In this document: positions 19,389 through 27,544 of the stretch, one piece after another
Layout of the letters: each line of letters starts with the position of its first letter
Position numbering within the stretch: position 1 is the stretch's first letter
Source: Microbacterium marinilacus
Lineage (GTDB): Bacteria > Actinomycetota > Actinomycetes > Actinomycetales > Microbacteriaceae
Length of the DNA stretch: 64,000 nt
Direction of reading: 5' to 3'
Assembly (NCBI RefSeq): GCF_019753765.1
Contig: NZ_JAIJZW010000003.1
Location: forward strand, 62,001 to 126,000
Notes under the pieces: generated by a model
Told to the model about the DNA's origin: nothing
Seen by the model: only the letters and a program-made list of their open reading frames with translations
Databases searched by the model: none
Made by a program: the position numbers and the translations under genes

Positions 19389-19415
19389 CCTATGGCGATA
19401 GGGAATGTCCATAGG
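19389..19415 (-). promoter_or_regulatory. Promoter and palindrome upstream of metF
   Basis: CCTATGG (19389-19395) and CCATAGG (19409-19415) form a 7-bp inverted repeat. On the minus strand TGGACA, 17 bp, then TAACGT gives a -35/-10 pair that overlaps the palindrome. This suggests a repressor-controlled promoter for the O-demethylation operon; the PadR protein is the nearest candidate. Confidence 0.55.
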
Positions 19416-19485
19416 CAGTTCGAGAATCCTCGGCGGGTTTCCGCCGAGCGGAACGACCGGTCGTCTCCCGCGCCGGCCGTCTCCG

Positions 19486-20073
19486 TCAGGCGCCGCGGGC
19501 GACGACGAGCGCGCGGGCCGTGTCGAGCGCGCCCGCGGCGGCCTCGGGGGCGACGCGGACGAGCGCGAACGCCGACACGACGAGGCCGGTGCACGCGTCG
19601 GCGAGGACGTCGAGCTCGGCGGCGCGGAGGTGCGGCAGGCGGGCCTCGACGCCGCGTCCCAGCGCGTGGCGGAGCTCGGCGCGGTAGTCGGCGATCACGT
19701 GCGCGACGGAGTCGTCGTGCGCGATCGGGGCGGACGCGGCGTTGACCAGCAGGCAGCCGCTCGAGGCGGGCAGCGTGCCCGCGCGAAGGAGCGCTGCGCG
19801 CAGGCCGGTCAGGTACTCCTCGAGTGCGTCGGGCGACACGTCCGGTGCGGTCAGCGGCCGCAGGCGCGGGCGGATCACCTCGTCCAGGTAGCTCTCGACG
19901 GCGGCGTCGAACAGGCCGCGCTTGGAGCCGAAGGCGTGGTAGATGCTCGAGCGGCTCAGGCCCGTCGCGCGCTCGAGCTCGGGCAGTGGGGCGCCGTCAA
20001 AGCCCTGCTCCCAGAAGACGCCGCGCGCGGCCCTGACGACCTCCGTCGTGTCGAACGTCTGTGTGCGTCCCAT
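19486..20073 (-). CDS. TetR-family regulator
   Basis: The 195-residue protein has the TetR helix-turn-helix near the N-terminus (FWEQGFDGAPLPELERATGLSRSSIYHAFGSKRGLF, about 20-54) and a helical ligand domain with a cysteine in SGCLLVNAA. It is divergent from a DUF1304 membrane gene and an oxidoreductase. A long palindrome spans both start regions, so it is probably an autorepressor controlling that unit. The ligand is unknown. Confidence 0.88.
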   Translation of the reverse strand: MGRTQTFDTTEVVRAARGVFWEQGFDGAPLPELERATGLSRSSIYHAFGSKRGLFDAAVESYLDEVIRPRLRPLTAPDVSPDALEEYLTGLRAALLRAGTLPASSGCLLVNAASAPIAHDDSVAHVIADYRAELRHALGRGVEARLPHLRAAELDVLADACTGLVVSAFALVRVAPEAAAGALDTARALVVARGA

Positions 20074-20098
20074 GGCGATCTCCCGTGGCCCTTTTGTG

Positions 20099-20134
20099 TA
20101 CCGGTCGATTCAGTATATATTGAATCGGTCGGTA
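20099..20134. promoter_or_regulatory. TetR operator over divergent promoters
   Basis: TACCGgtCGATTCA and TGAATCGgtCGGTA are inverted around the 8-bp centre gtatatat. The AT-rich centre can serve as -10 box in both directions. Its place between tetR and the DUF1304 gene makes it the likely TetR binding site. Confidence 0.8.
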
Positions 20135-20171
20135 CAGTATTCGCGGCGGAGGCCGCGCGAAGGGAGTCCCC

Positions 20172-20561
20172 ATGGTCATCGCGGGTCTTGCGCTCACGGG
20201 CGTCGCGGCGCTGCTGCACGTGTTCATCTTCTATCTCGAGTCGATCGCCTGGACCGGCGAGCGCGCACGGCGCACGTTCGGCACCGGCACGGCCGAGCAG
20301 GCCGCGGTGCAGAAGGAGCTCGCCTTCAACCAGGGCTTCTACAACCTGTTCCTCGCCATCGCGGTGGCTCTCGGCATCGTGCTCTACGCCACCGGCGCGA
20401 CGGCCGTCGGCGCGACGCTCGTCTTCACCGGGGCCGGCTCGATGGTCGCCGCCAGCCTCGTCCTGCTGCTGTCGAGCCCCGACAAGGCCGCCGCGGCGCT
20501 GAAGCAGGGAGTGATCCCCGCCCTCGGCGTGGTCGCCTTGGCCGTCGGCCTCGCCGTCTGA
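20172..20561 (+). CDS. DUF1304 integral membrane protein
   Basis: A 129-residue protein with four predicted membrane helices matches the DUF1304 family: FYLESIAWTG after helix 1 and NQGFYNLFLAIA at helix 2. AAGGGAG precedes the ATG. The family has no established function and is often found under TetR control with oxidoreductases. It is divergent from tetR and 70 bp upstream of the interrupted oxidoreductase gene, so the two likely share a transcript. Confidence 0.82.
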   Translation: MVIAGLALTGVAALLHVFIFYLESIAWTGERARRTFGTGTAEQAAVQKELAFNQGFYNLFLAIAVALGIVLYATGATAVGATLVFTGAGSMVAASLVLLLSSPDKAAAALKQGVIPALGVVALAVGLAV

Positions 20562-20631
20562 GGTCCGCCCGGCAGGAGGCCGCGGCGGGCGCCGCCCGAT
20601 CCCCTCACACCATCCCTACGAAGGAGCCCCT

Positions 20632-21657
20632 ATGACGCATGCCACGAGCACGCAGATCCACCTCGCCCGCTGACCCGACGGGTGGCCGACCCACGACGAC
20701 TTCCGCACGGTCGCCGTCGAGCTCGCAGACCTCGCGCCCGGGGAGGTGCGCGTGGCCAACGAGTTCGTCTCTGTCGACCCGTACATGCGCGGCCGGATGA
20801 ACGACGTGCGCAGCTACGTCGCGCCGTACGCGCTCGGCGAGGTGATCGCCGGCGGCGCCGTGGGACGCGTCGTCGAGTCCGCCGCCGACGCGCTGCCCGT
20901 CGGCGCGGTCGTGCTGCACCAGCACGGCTGGAGCGACGTCGTGCAGGCCGACGCGTCGACGTTCCGCGCGGTGCCGGAGATCCCGGGCGTCCCGCTCTCG
21001 GTGCGCCTGCACATCCTCGGGATGACGGGTCTCACGGCCTACGTCGGGCTGACGGCGATCGCGGGGCTGAAGGAGTGCGACACGGTGTTCGTCTCGGGCG
21101 CCGCCGGCGCCGTCGGCACGGCCGTGGGCCAGATCGCCAAGCTGCTCGGCGCAGGCCGCGTGATCGGATCCGCCGGCACGGCCGAGAAGGTCGCGCTGCT
21201 GACCGAGAAGTACGGCTACGACGCGGCGTTCGACTACAAGGACGGGCCGGTGCGCGCGCAGCTCGCCGCCGCGGCGCCCGAGGGCGTCGACGTGTTCTTC
21301 GACAACGTCGGGGGCGACCACCTCGAGGCCGCGCTCGACGTCATGAACGACGGCGGGCGTCTCGCGCTGTGCGGAGCCATCGCGGGGTACAACACGACCG
21401 AGCGCGTACCGGGGCCCGACAACCTGGCCAACGTCATCACGCGCGGCCTGACCCTGACGGGCTTCACGATCGGCAACCACCTGCACCTCTCGCCCGAGTT
21501 CGGCGAGCGGATGGCCGGCTGGTTCGCGGAGGGCCGCGTCGCCTACGACGAGACGATCGTCGACGGCATCGAGAACACGGTCGACGCGTTCCTCGACATG
21601 ATGCGCGGCGCCAACACCGGCAAGATGCTCGTGCGCATCGCGCGGCCCTCGGCCTGA
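20632..21657 (+). pseudogene. MDR-type NADP oxidoreductase interrupted by an in-frame TGA
   Basis: An ATG at 20632 with GAAGGAG upstream opens a frame that reads MTHATSTQIHLAR, then TGA at 20671-20673. The same frame continues as a complete zinc-free medium-chain reductase (PDGWPTHDDFR ... VDPYMRGRM ... SGAAGAVGT nucleotide loop ... FFDNVGGDHLEAAL) to 21657. CGA to TGA by one change is the simplest origin. Translation could restart at GTG 20752, which has GGGAGG upstream, but would lack the first 40 residues. It may be a real nonsense mutation or a base-call error. Confidence 0.75.
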
Positions 21658-21668
21658 CCGTGGCATCC

Positions 21669-21700
21669 GGGGGACGGCCGAAGCGGAACGGCCGTCCCCC
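21669..21700. terminator. Bidirectional terminator hairpin
   Basis: GGGGGACGGCC and GGCCGTCCCCC form an 11-bp perfect stem with a 10-nt loop between the converging oxidoreductase and flavin-reductase fusion genes. Confidence 0.85.
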
Positions 21701-21709
21701 GGACGCGGG

Positions 21710-23269
21710 TCAATAGCCCGCGAACGCGTCGGTGGTCACCGAACGCGCGGAGCGCAGCGCCGGCGAGAGCCCCGCGATCAGCGCGGGCGGGCCCGACACG
21801 TAGGCGTGCCGGGAGCCGATGTCCCGCACGGCGCCCGCCAGCCCCGCGGCGTCGAGCCGCCCCGTCTCCGTCTGCCAACCGTCCGGCGTCCCCTCGATCG
21901 GGTCGCGGCTCCACACGAGCACGCGGATCCCGGTGCGGGCGAGCAGGTCGCGGTAGGCCAGCTCCTCGCCCGTGGACACGACGTAGACCAGCACGATGTC
22001 CCGCGCCCGGTCGGTGAGCTCGAGGTGGCGCAGCTGCGACACGAACGGAGTGATGCCGATGCCCGCGGCGACCCACAGCAGCGGCGCGCCCTCGTCGCGC
22101 GGAAGCGTGAAGTCGCCCCAGACGCCCGTGACCCGCAGCGGGGCGCCGCCCTCGAGCGACGTGAGCGCGCGCTTGTAGGTGCTCGTCCCGTCGCGGTAGC
22201 TGACGCGCACGGTGGGCAGCTCCTCGGGCGCCGAGACGATGCTGAACTCGCGGCGCGTGCCGCGGCCGTCCGGACGCCGGTGGGGCACCTCCAGCTCGAG
22301 GTACTGGCCCGGCTGGAACGAGATCGGCCGGGCGCTCTCCAGCACGACCTCGTGCGAGGTCGGCGTGGGAGCCGAGCGGCCGAGCAGCCTCAGCGCGGCG
22401 CCCGGACGCGAGCCGATCGCGAGAGCGAACGCGACCAGGTTGCCGATCAGCAGGGCGCGTTCCTGACCGAGGCTGATGCCGCCGATCAGGGGCGACCAGC
22501 CGGCGAGCACCGCGACGACCACCGCGACGAGGTACTGCTGGCGTCGACGCGGCGGCAGCGTCAGCGGCTCGGTGAGCATGAACGCGCCCAGGAACAGGAA
22601 CGGGCCGGACAGCAGGCCGGACGACAGCACCGAGCCGAGGTCGACCGCGAGGTCGAACTGCACGAGCTGCACGACCGTGCGGACCGTGTAGACCGCGGTG
22701 GCGACGACGACGAACAGCGCCGCCAGCCGCACCTTCTCCGTGCGCAGCAGCACCGCGAGCCCCGTCAGGATCACGGCCGGCGCGAGCACCGGCGATCCGA
22801 CCCACCAGGCCGAGAGCGAGAGTCCCGCATCGGGCAGGAGCGCGCCGACGACGGTCACGACGGTCGCGCCCACGGCGGCCGGGTTGAGGATGTGCCGGCC
22901 GCGCCAGGCGATCAGGTGCTTGGACAGCGCGGCGGCCGCCGCGGCCAGCGCGACGCCGAGCAGCCCCGCGGGCTCGACGGAGGGGCGCAGCACGAACAGC
23001 AGGATGAGCGCCGTGATGAGCGTCGACTCGAGCCGCACGGGTCGCTGCCGCACGAGCTGTGCGGCGACGTCGACGCCGCACCCCACGGCGATCAGGACGA
23101 CCGCCGTCGCGAGCAGCTCGATCGCGGTAGGCACGACCAGCTCGAACAGCGACAGGACGAGCGCCACCGCGGCCAGGAGGCCGAGCGCGCCCAGGATCAG
23201 CCGATACATCGACAGGCGGCCGAGCAGACCGCGGACGCGCAGGCCGCCCGCCCTCAGCGCCGCGATCAC
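21710..23269 (-). CDS. NqrB/RnfD-like membrane domain fused to FAD/NAD(P)H reductase
   Basis: From the GTG at 23269 (overlapping the ApbE stop) the protein has 519 residues. The first 290 or so form a multi-helix NqrB/RnfD-type membrane domain with WRGRHILNPAAVGA and FMLTEPLTLPP. The rest is a ferredoxin-reductase-type module: an FAD motif RREFSIVSAP and a nucleotide loop VAAGIGITPF. No ferredoxin-type cysteine cluster is present, unlike NqrF. It would pass electrons from cytoplasmic NAD(P)H across the membrane to the flavinylated lipoprotein encoded upstream. The longer frame upstream of 23269 is a shadow. Confidence 0.82.
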   Translation of the reverse strand: MIAALRAGGLRVRGLLGRLSMYRLILGALGLLAAVALVLSLFELVVPTAIELLATAVVLIAVGCGVDVAAQLVRQRPVRLESTLITALILLFVLRPSVEPAGLLGVALAAAAAALSKHLIAWRGRHILNPAAVGATVVTVVGALLPDAGLSLSAWWVGSPVLAPAVILTGLAVLLRTEKVRLAALFVVVATAVYTVRTVVQLVQFDLAVDLGSVLSSGLLSGPFLFLGAFMLTEPLTLPPRRRQQYLVAVVVAVLAGWSPLIGGISLGQERALLIGNLVAFALAIGSRPGAALRLLGRSAPTPTSHEVVLESARPISFQPGQYLELEVPHRRPDGRGTRREFSIVSAPEELPTVRVSYRDGTSTYKRALTSLEGGAPLRVTGVWGDFTLPRDEGAPLLWVAAGIGITPFVSQLRHLELTDRARDIVLVYVVSTGEELAYRDLLARTGIRVLVWSRDPIEGTPDGWQTETGRLDAAGLAGAVRDIGSRHAYVSGPPALIAGLSPALRSARSVTTDAFAGY

Positions 23270-24153
23270 GCGAACACCTCCGCGCTTCCGTCGTCGATGC
23301 GCGACCCGAGCGACCATTCCAGCCGCCCGTCGCTCAGCATCCGCACCCAGTGGACGCCCCAGCCCGCGGCCAGCTCGGGGCCTCCGTCGAAGAACAGTGC
23401 CGTCGCCGTGGCGTCGGCACGCATCGCGGTCTTCGCGATAGCCCAGGTGGCGACGATCGTGCGCACGGGCAGGCCGGTGCGCGCGTCGAGCACGTGGTGC
23501 AGCCCGTCGCCCCATGCGCGCCGGTTGGCGGCGGAGGCGCACAGCGCCTCGTCGTGGATCGTGATCACGCCGATCGCGCGCCGCGTGTCGTAGGGGTGCT
23601 CGAGCGCCACGCGCTGGGTCGTGCCGCGGGCGAGGATGTCGCCGCCCGCGTCCACGACGCCGTCGCCCGGCAGCAGCCCGGCCACGATGTCGACGAGACG
23701 GCCCTTGCCGAGCGCGCCGACGTCGATCACGCCCGGCCCGCGCAGGGCGAGCAGGCCGCCGGACCACGTCAGGCGCTCGCGCCAGTCGGCCGGCGCGGGC
23801 ATCGGCTCGCCCGCGCGCAGCGAGTACGAGGCGTCGTACCCGAGGCGCTCGAGCGAGCCGCCGATCAGCGGGTTGACGGCGCCGTCGGTGGCGTCGGAGA
23901 GCGACGCGTACGCGTCGAGCATCTCCTGGCCGTCTGTCGACAGGGCGATGGCGCCGCCGGAGGCGGCGAGCCCGGAGACGAGCGAGTCGTCCCGGAAGCG
24001 CGACCACTCCGCGTCGAACGCGTCGACGCGCCCCTGGACCCGGGAACGGGCCGCCGGATCCAGGGGCTGCGGGGTCTCGACGCTCCAGGCGGTGCCGATC
24101 GCGTCGAACTCCCAGCGGGAAGCCGGTGGCCCGGCGCTCACGGTCTCGGGCAT
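23266..24153 (-). CDS. apbE: ApbE-type FMN transferase
   Basis: The 295-residue protein shows ApbE features: DVGALGKGRLVDIV near residue 140, HHVLDARTGLPV and the magnesium-site segment AMRADATATALF. ApbE attaches FMN covalently to Ser/Thr of FMN-binding domains. No clear lipoprotein signal is visible, and the protein may act before or during export of its target. It lies 1 bp after the FMN-binding lipoprotein gene and overlaps the membrane reductase gene by 4 bp: target, flavinylating enzyme and electron donor in one operon. Confidence 0.88.
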   Translation of the reverse strand: MPETVSAGPPASRWEFDAIGTAWSVETPQPLDPAARSRVQGRVDAFDAEWSRFRDDSLVSGLAASGGAIALSTDGQEMLDAYASLSDATDGAVNPLIGGSLERLGYDASYSLRAGEPMPAPADWRERLTWSGGLLALRGPGVIDVGALGKGRLVDIVAGLLPGDGVVDAGGDILARGTTQRVALEHPYDTRRAIGVITIHDEALCASAANRRAWGDGLHHVLDARTGLPVRTIVATWAIAKTAMRADATATALFFDGGPELAAGWGVHWVRMLSDGRLEWSLGSRIDDGSAEVFA

Positions 24154-24154
24154 G

Positions 24155-24658
24155 TCAGGCCGCCGCGTCCTGCTTGATCTGCTCGATCGCGCTGTTGAAG
24201 CCGCCGCTGGTCAGCGACGAGCCGGCGACGCGGTCGACCGACAGGTCGTCGATGTCGACGCCCACGACCTCGGCCGCGATGCCGTCGATGAACTGCGACT
24301 GGTACTGCTGGCTCTCGGAGGCCTGCGGATCGCCGCTCACCTCCACGTCCGTGACGATGTCGTCCTCGAGGGTGACCGTGACCGTCACCGTCTCGACCGA
24401 CTGCGGGGTCTGGTACGAGCCGTCGGCGGTGTAGGTGCCGTCGGTGTAGTCGCTCGTGCCGTCGTCGGTCGACGTCTCGGTCGACGTGTCCGTGCTGTCG
24501 GTCGTGCTCGTGTCGGTGGACTGCTCGGTCGACGTGCCTGTGTCGGTCGACGTGCTGTCCTCGGCGGATTCCGCCGTCGCGGTCGTGCCGCATCCGGCCA
24601 GCACCAGGACTCCCATGACGCCCGCGAGGGCGGCGCCGCTGCGAATGGATCGGTTCAT
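24155..24658 (-). CDS. FMN-binding-domain lipoprotein
   Basis: This 167-residue lipoprotein has a lipobox LAGC (Cys23), a long Ser/Thr/Asp linker rich in TST repeats (about 30-68) and an FMN_bind domain. The domain contains DGTYTADGSYQTP, and VAGSSLTSGGF as the probable flavinylation segment near its C-terminal end. ApbE from the next gene would attach FMN there. The linker tethers the domain outside the membrane so it can take electrons from the NqrB-like reductase. The final acceptor is unknown. Confidence 0.82.
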   Translation of the reverse strand: MNRSIRSGAALAGVMGVLVLAGCGTTATAESAEDSTSTDTGTSTEQSTDTSTTDSTDTSTETSTDDGTSDYTDGTYTADGSYQTPQSVETVTVTVTLEDDIVTDVEVSGDPQASESQQYQSQFIDGIAAEVVGVDIDDLSVDRVAGSSLTSGGFNSAIEQIKQDAAA

Positions 24659-24782
24659 CTCGGTCTCCTCGGTCGGTGCCGCGCTCCTGCGGCCATGAGG
24701 TCACCGTACGGAACCTGCCCCGATGGATGGTCGGGATCGCCTATGCGGTTCCTATGAGGATGGGGCGGGATGGAGCTCCCGT

Positions 24783-25712
24783 TCAGCGGAGGAGCGACGC
24801 CGCGAGGTCGAGCGCCCCGTGCACCCCCGACAGGTCGCCGAGCGCCGGGGGCACGACGTAGTCGCCCTCCGGATCCTCGGCGGGGTGGGTCGAGCCGAGG
24901 TAGCCGCCCACGAGGGACGCCAGGCGTCGGCGCGCTGCGGGCAGCAGCCCAGGAGTCTTCGAGACGCCTCCGCCGACCACGATGCGGCGCGGCGCGACCG
25001 ACAGCGTCAGCGTCAGGCACAGCTGCGCGACGTAGCCCGCGAGCAGCTCGATCTCGGCGGCATCGCGCGCGGGGCGTCCCCAGCGGTCCTGGACGGCGGG
25101 TCCGGAGACCAGACCCTCGAGGCAGTCGCCGTGGAACGGGCAGCGGCCGGCGAACGGATCGTCGGCGTCGCGCCGGACGAGGATGTGGCCGAGTTCGGGG
25201 GTGCCCTGGCCGGTGACGAGCTCGCCGTGCACCATCACCCCGGCCCCGACCCCGGTGCCGACGGTCACGTACGCGGCGTCGTCCAGCCCCTGCAACGCCC
25301 CGCGGGCCCGTTCGCCGAGGAGGGAGCCGGTCACATCGGTCACGAAGGACACCGGCACGGGGTCGAGCCCGGCGAGCGCTCGGCGCAGGTCGGTGAAGGC
25401 CCAGCCCGGCTTGGGCGTCGTCGTCACGCTGCCGTAGTGAGGCGATGCGGGATCGGTGTCGACGGGGCCGAAGGAGGCGACGCCGACCGCGCGGATCGGG
25501 GTGCGCATGTGGTGGCGGCCGAGGAAGTCGGCGATGTCGCCCAGGGTGGACTCGGGGTCGCGGGTGTCGACGCGCAGGCTGTCGACGATCTCGTGCGGGC
25601 TGTCGGCCGGGGACACGGCGCAGAAGACCTTCGTGCCGCCGGTCTCGATGCCTGCGACGGCGTCGGCGCCGCTGAGGAGGCCGGAGACGGGGGAGGAATC
25701 GGCGTTGCTCAC
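24783..25712 (-). CDS. ROK-family sugar kinase (fructokinase type)
   Basis: The 309-residue ROK protein has the ATP loop GIETGGTKVF near residue 20 and the zinc-site set ELGHILVRR ... CPFHGDC near 175-200, as in ROK fructokinases. No DNA-binding N-terminus is present, so it is an enzyme and not a regulator. It is divergent from the sugar ABC operon, with TGCGCGAA repeats in the gap, and could phosphorylate a sugar released after import. A sucrose phosphorylase lies in the same region and fits fructose as substrate, but this is inference. Confidence 0.82.
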   Translation of the reverse strand: MSNADSSPVSGLLSGADAVAGIETGGTKVFCAVSPADSPHEIVDSLRVDTRDPESTLGDIADFLGRHHMRTPIRAVGVASFGPVDTDPASPHYGSVTTTPKPGWAFTDLRRALAGLDPVPVSFVTDVTGSLLGERARGALQGLDDAAYVTVGTGVGAGVMVHGELVTGQGTPELGHILVRRDADDPFAGRCPFHGDCLEGLVSGPAVQDRWGRPARDAAEIELLAGYVAQLCLTLTLSVAPRRIVVGGGVSKTPGLLPAARRRLASLVGGYLGSTHPAEDPEGDYVVPPALGDLSGVHGALDLAASLLR

Positions 25713-25754
25713 GCCCAGACTCTAGCCCAGCGGACGCGCAGAGGCGTCCGGTTT

Positions 25755-25846
25755 TGCGCGAACTGCGCGAAAACGGGGGCGGTTGTCGAGAATTGTTCGC
25801 GCACTCTGCGCGGACTATGCAATACTCATACGCACTGGTGCGCGAA
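25755..25846. promoter_or_regulatory. Cluster of TGCGCGAA motifs (DeoR operator candidate)
   Basis: TGCGCGAA occurs at 25755-25762, 25764-25771 and 25839-25846, and its inverse TTCGCGCA at 25796-25803. All four lie in the divergent gap before the ABC substrate-binding protein gene. The same octamer is next to the DeoR gene at 33307, so shared DeoR control is inferred. Confidence 0.65.
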
Positions 25847-25953
25847 CTGTGACGTTCTCCCGAGCGTCCAAGAGGTGCGACGTGGGTGTCGCGCCACTCG
25901 CAGGGGCCTGCGGTCGCTGCCCTCAGCGCGCCACCGAGTACAAGGGAGTATCA

Positions 25954-27483
25954 ATGCGGACATCACGGGCCCTGCTGGGCATCGTCGGCGCCTCCGCTCT
26001 CGTCGTCGGTCTCGCCGGATGCACCGCGGGCGGCGGCGAGGAGGCGACGGGCGACGGCACCACCTTCAGCTACCGGATCCCCGACCGGTTCAAGAACTGG
26101 CTCGAGGACGACCTCTGGAACGAGCCGCTGCAGGAGGGCGCGGGTGTCGACGTCGAGGTCGTGGACGGCGGCCCCGAGGACAAGCACTATCAGCAGCTCG
26201 ACCTGCTGCTGTCGTCCGGCGACCTCGAGGACGCCACGGTGGCGACGATGGCCCAGACCCAGGTCTACGGCCCCCAGGGCGCGTTCCTCGACCTGGCGCC
26301 GCTGATCGAGGAGCACGCCCCGAACCTCGCCGCATACATCGAGGACAACCCCGACTTCAAGGCGCTCGTGCAGAACGAGGACGGCAGCATCTACGGGCTC
26401 GTCAACGAGTACCCGAAGGTGTCGATCCTGTCGTTCTACCGCGAGGACATGCTGGCCGAGGCCGGAATCCCGGAGGCGCCGACGAGCGTCGAGGACTTCA
26501 CCGAGGCGCTGCGCGCCCTGAAGGACACCTTCGGGTCCGACTCCGGCTACTACCCGCTCGGCGGCCGCGACACCTTCGTCAACTACCAGTACGCGTTCGC
26601 CGCCAACGACGGCATCGACGAGGCGGGCGACGTCCACGGCGTCTACGAGTCGGGCCGCGGGCTCGACATCCACGCGGACGGCGCGCGCGACATGGTCGAG
26701 TGGTACACGACCCTCTACTCCGAGGGCCTGATCGACCCCGAGTGGGTCAAGGGCGTCATCACCGAGGAGGACTGGCAGACGAAGATGCTCACCGGGAAGA
26801 TCTCGGTGACGAACGACTTCTTCACGCGCCCGGCCTGGTTCCTCGCCAACGCGGACACGGACACGTATCCCGACTACAGCATCGGCACGATGCCCGCACT
26901 GACCAACGGCGGCGAGCAGATGATGCAGGCGGCGAACGAGCGGTACAACCTGAACCGCGTCTTCGTCGTCAACGCCAAGTCGCAGAACTCGCTCGCGGTG
27001 ATCCAGTTCCTCGACCACCTCTACAGCGAAGAGGGCCAGGACACCTACCACTGGGGCGTCGAGGGCGAGTCGTACGAGGTCGTCGACGGCGAGAAGCAGT
27101 ACACGGTGTCGTACGCCGACAACGCCGACCAGGAGGTCGGCAAGCCGGTGTGGAACTTCATGCAGGACCGCCTCACGTATCCCGCTCCGGTGAGCGACGA
27201 GGCCTTCTACGCGTGGTCCGACGACTTCACCAAGACCTTCTCGACCGACTACTTCGAGAACTACCTGGTCAGCAACCCGGTGCTGAAGTACAGCACCGAG
27301 CAGCAGGAGCGCCGCTCGAAGCTGCTGGCCTCGGTCGACCCGTTCATCGACGCCGAGATGGTGAAGTTCGTCACCGGCGAGCGCTCGATCGACGACTGGG
27401 ACGCCTTCGTGGCCGAGGCGGACGAGCTCGGCTATGCCGAGATCACGGAGATCGACCAGGCGGCCTGGGACGCCATGAACTGA
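25954..27483 (+). CDS. ABC sugar-binding lipoprotein (CUT1, LplA-like)
   Basis: The 509-residue binding protein has a lipoprotein signal with lipobox LAGC near residue 25, and AAGGGAG before the ATG at 25954. Its length and the partner permease types (LplB/YtcP-like) place it in the large-ligand CUT1 group, which takes up oligosaccharides. It is the first gene of the importer operon and is followed by a strong stem-loop that should favour its mRNA over the permease part. Ligand unknown; neighbours suggest an acid-sugar-containing glycan. Confidence 0.88.
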   Translation: MRTSRALLGIVGASALVVGLAGCTAGGGEEATGDGTTFSYRIPDRFKNWLEDDLWNEPLQEGAGVDVEVVDGGPEDKHYQQLDLLLSSGDLEDATVATMAQTQVYGPQGAFLDLAPLIEEHAPNLAAYIEDNPDFKALVQNEDGSIYGLVNEYPKVSILSFYREDMLAEAGIPEAPTSVEDFTEALRALKDTFGSDSGYYPLGGRDTFVNYQYAFAANDGIDEAGDVHGVYESGRGLDIHADGARDMVEWYTTLYSEGLIDPEWVKGVITEEDWQTKMLTGKISVTNDFFTRPAWFLANADTDTYPDYSIGTMPALTNGGEQMMQAANERYNLNRVFVVNAKSQNSLAVIQFLDHLYSEEGQDTYHWGVEGESYEVVDGEKQYTVSYADNADQEVGKPVWNFMQDRLTYPAPVSDEAFYAWSDDFTKTFSTDYFENYLVSNPVLKYSTEQQERRSKLLASVDPFIDAEMVKFVTGERSIDDWDAFVAEADELGYAEITEIDQAAWDAMN

Positions 27484-27492
27484 CGGGCACCA

Positions 27493-27526
27493 CAGGGGCC
27501 CGCGGCGATCGAGCCGCGGGCCCCTG
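27493..27526 (+). terminator. Intercistronic stem-loop after the binding protein
   Basis: CAGGGGCCCGCGGC and GCCGCGGGCCCCTG make a perfect 14-bp stem with a 6-nt loop, between the binding-protein and first permease genes. It may partly terminate or stabilise the upstream mRNA and so set the high binding-protein to permease ratio. Confidence 0.75.
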
Positions 27527-27544
27527 CCCGCGACGAGGAAGAAC

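Noticed and set aside
20671..20673. In-frame TGA considered as selenocysteine
   Set aside because: The aligned residue in relatives is not a redox cysteine. No selenocysteine insertion structure is evident, and the position is in a variable N-terminal turn.
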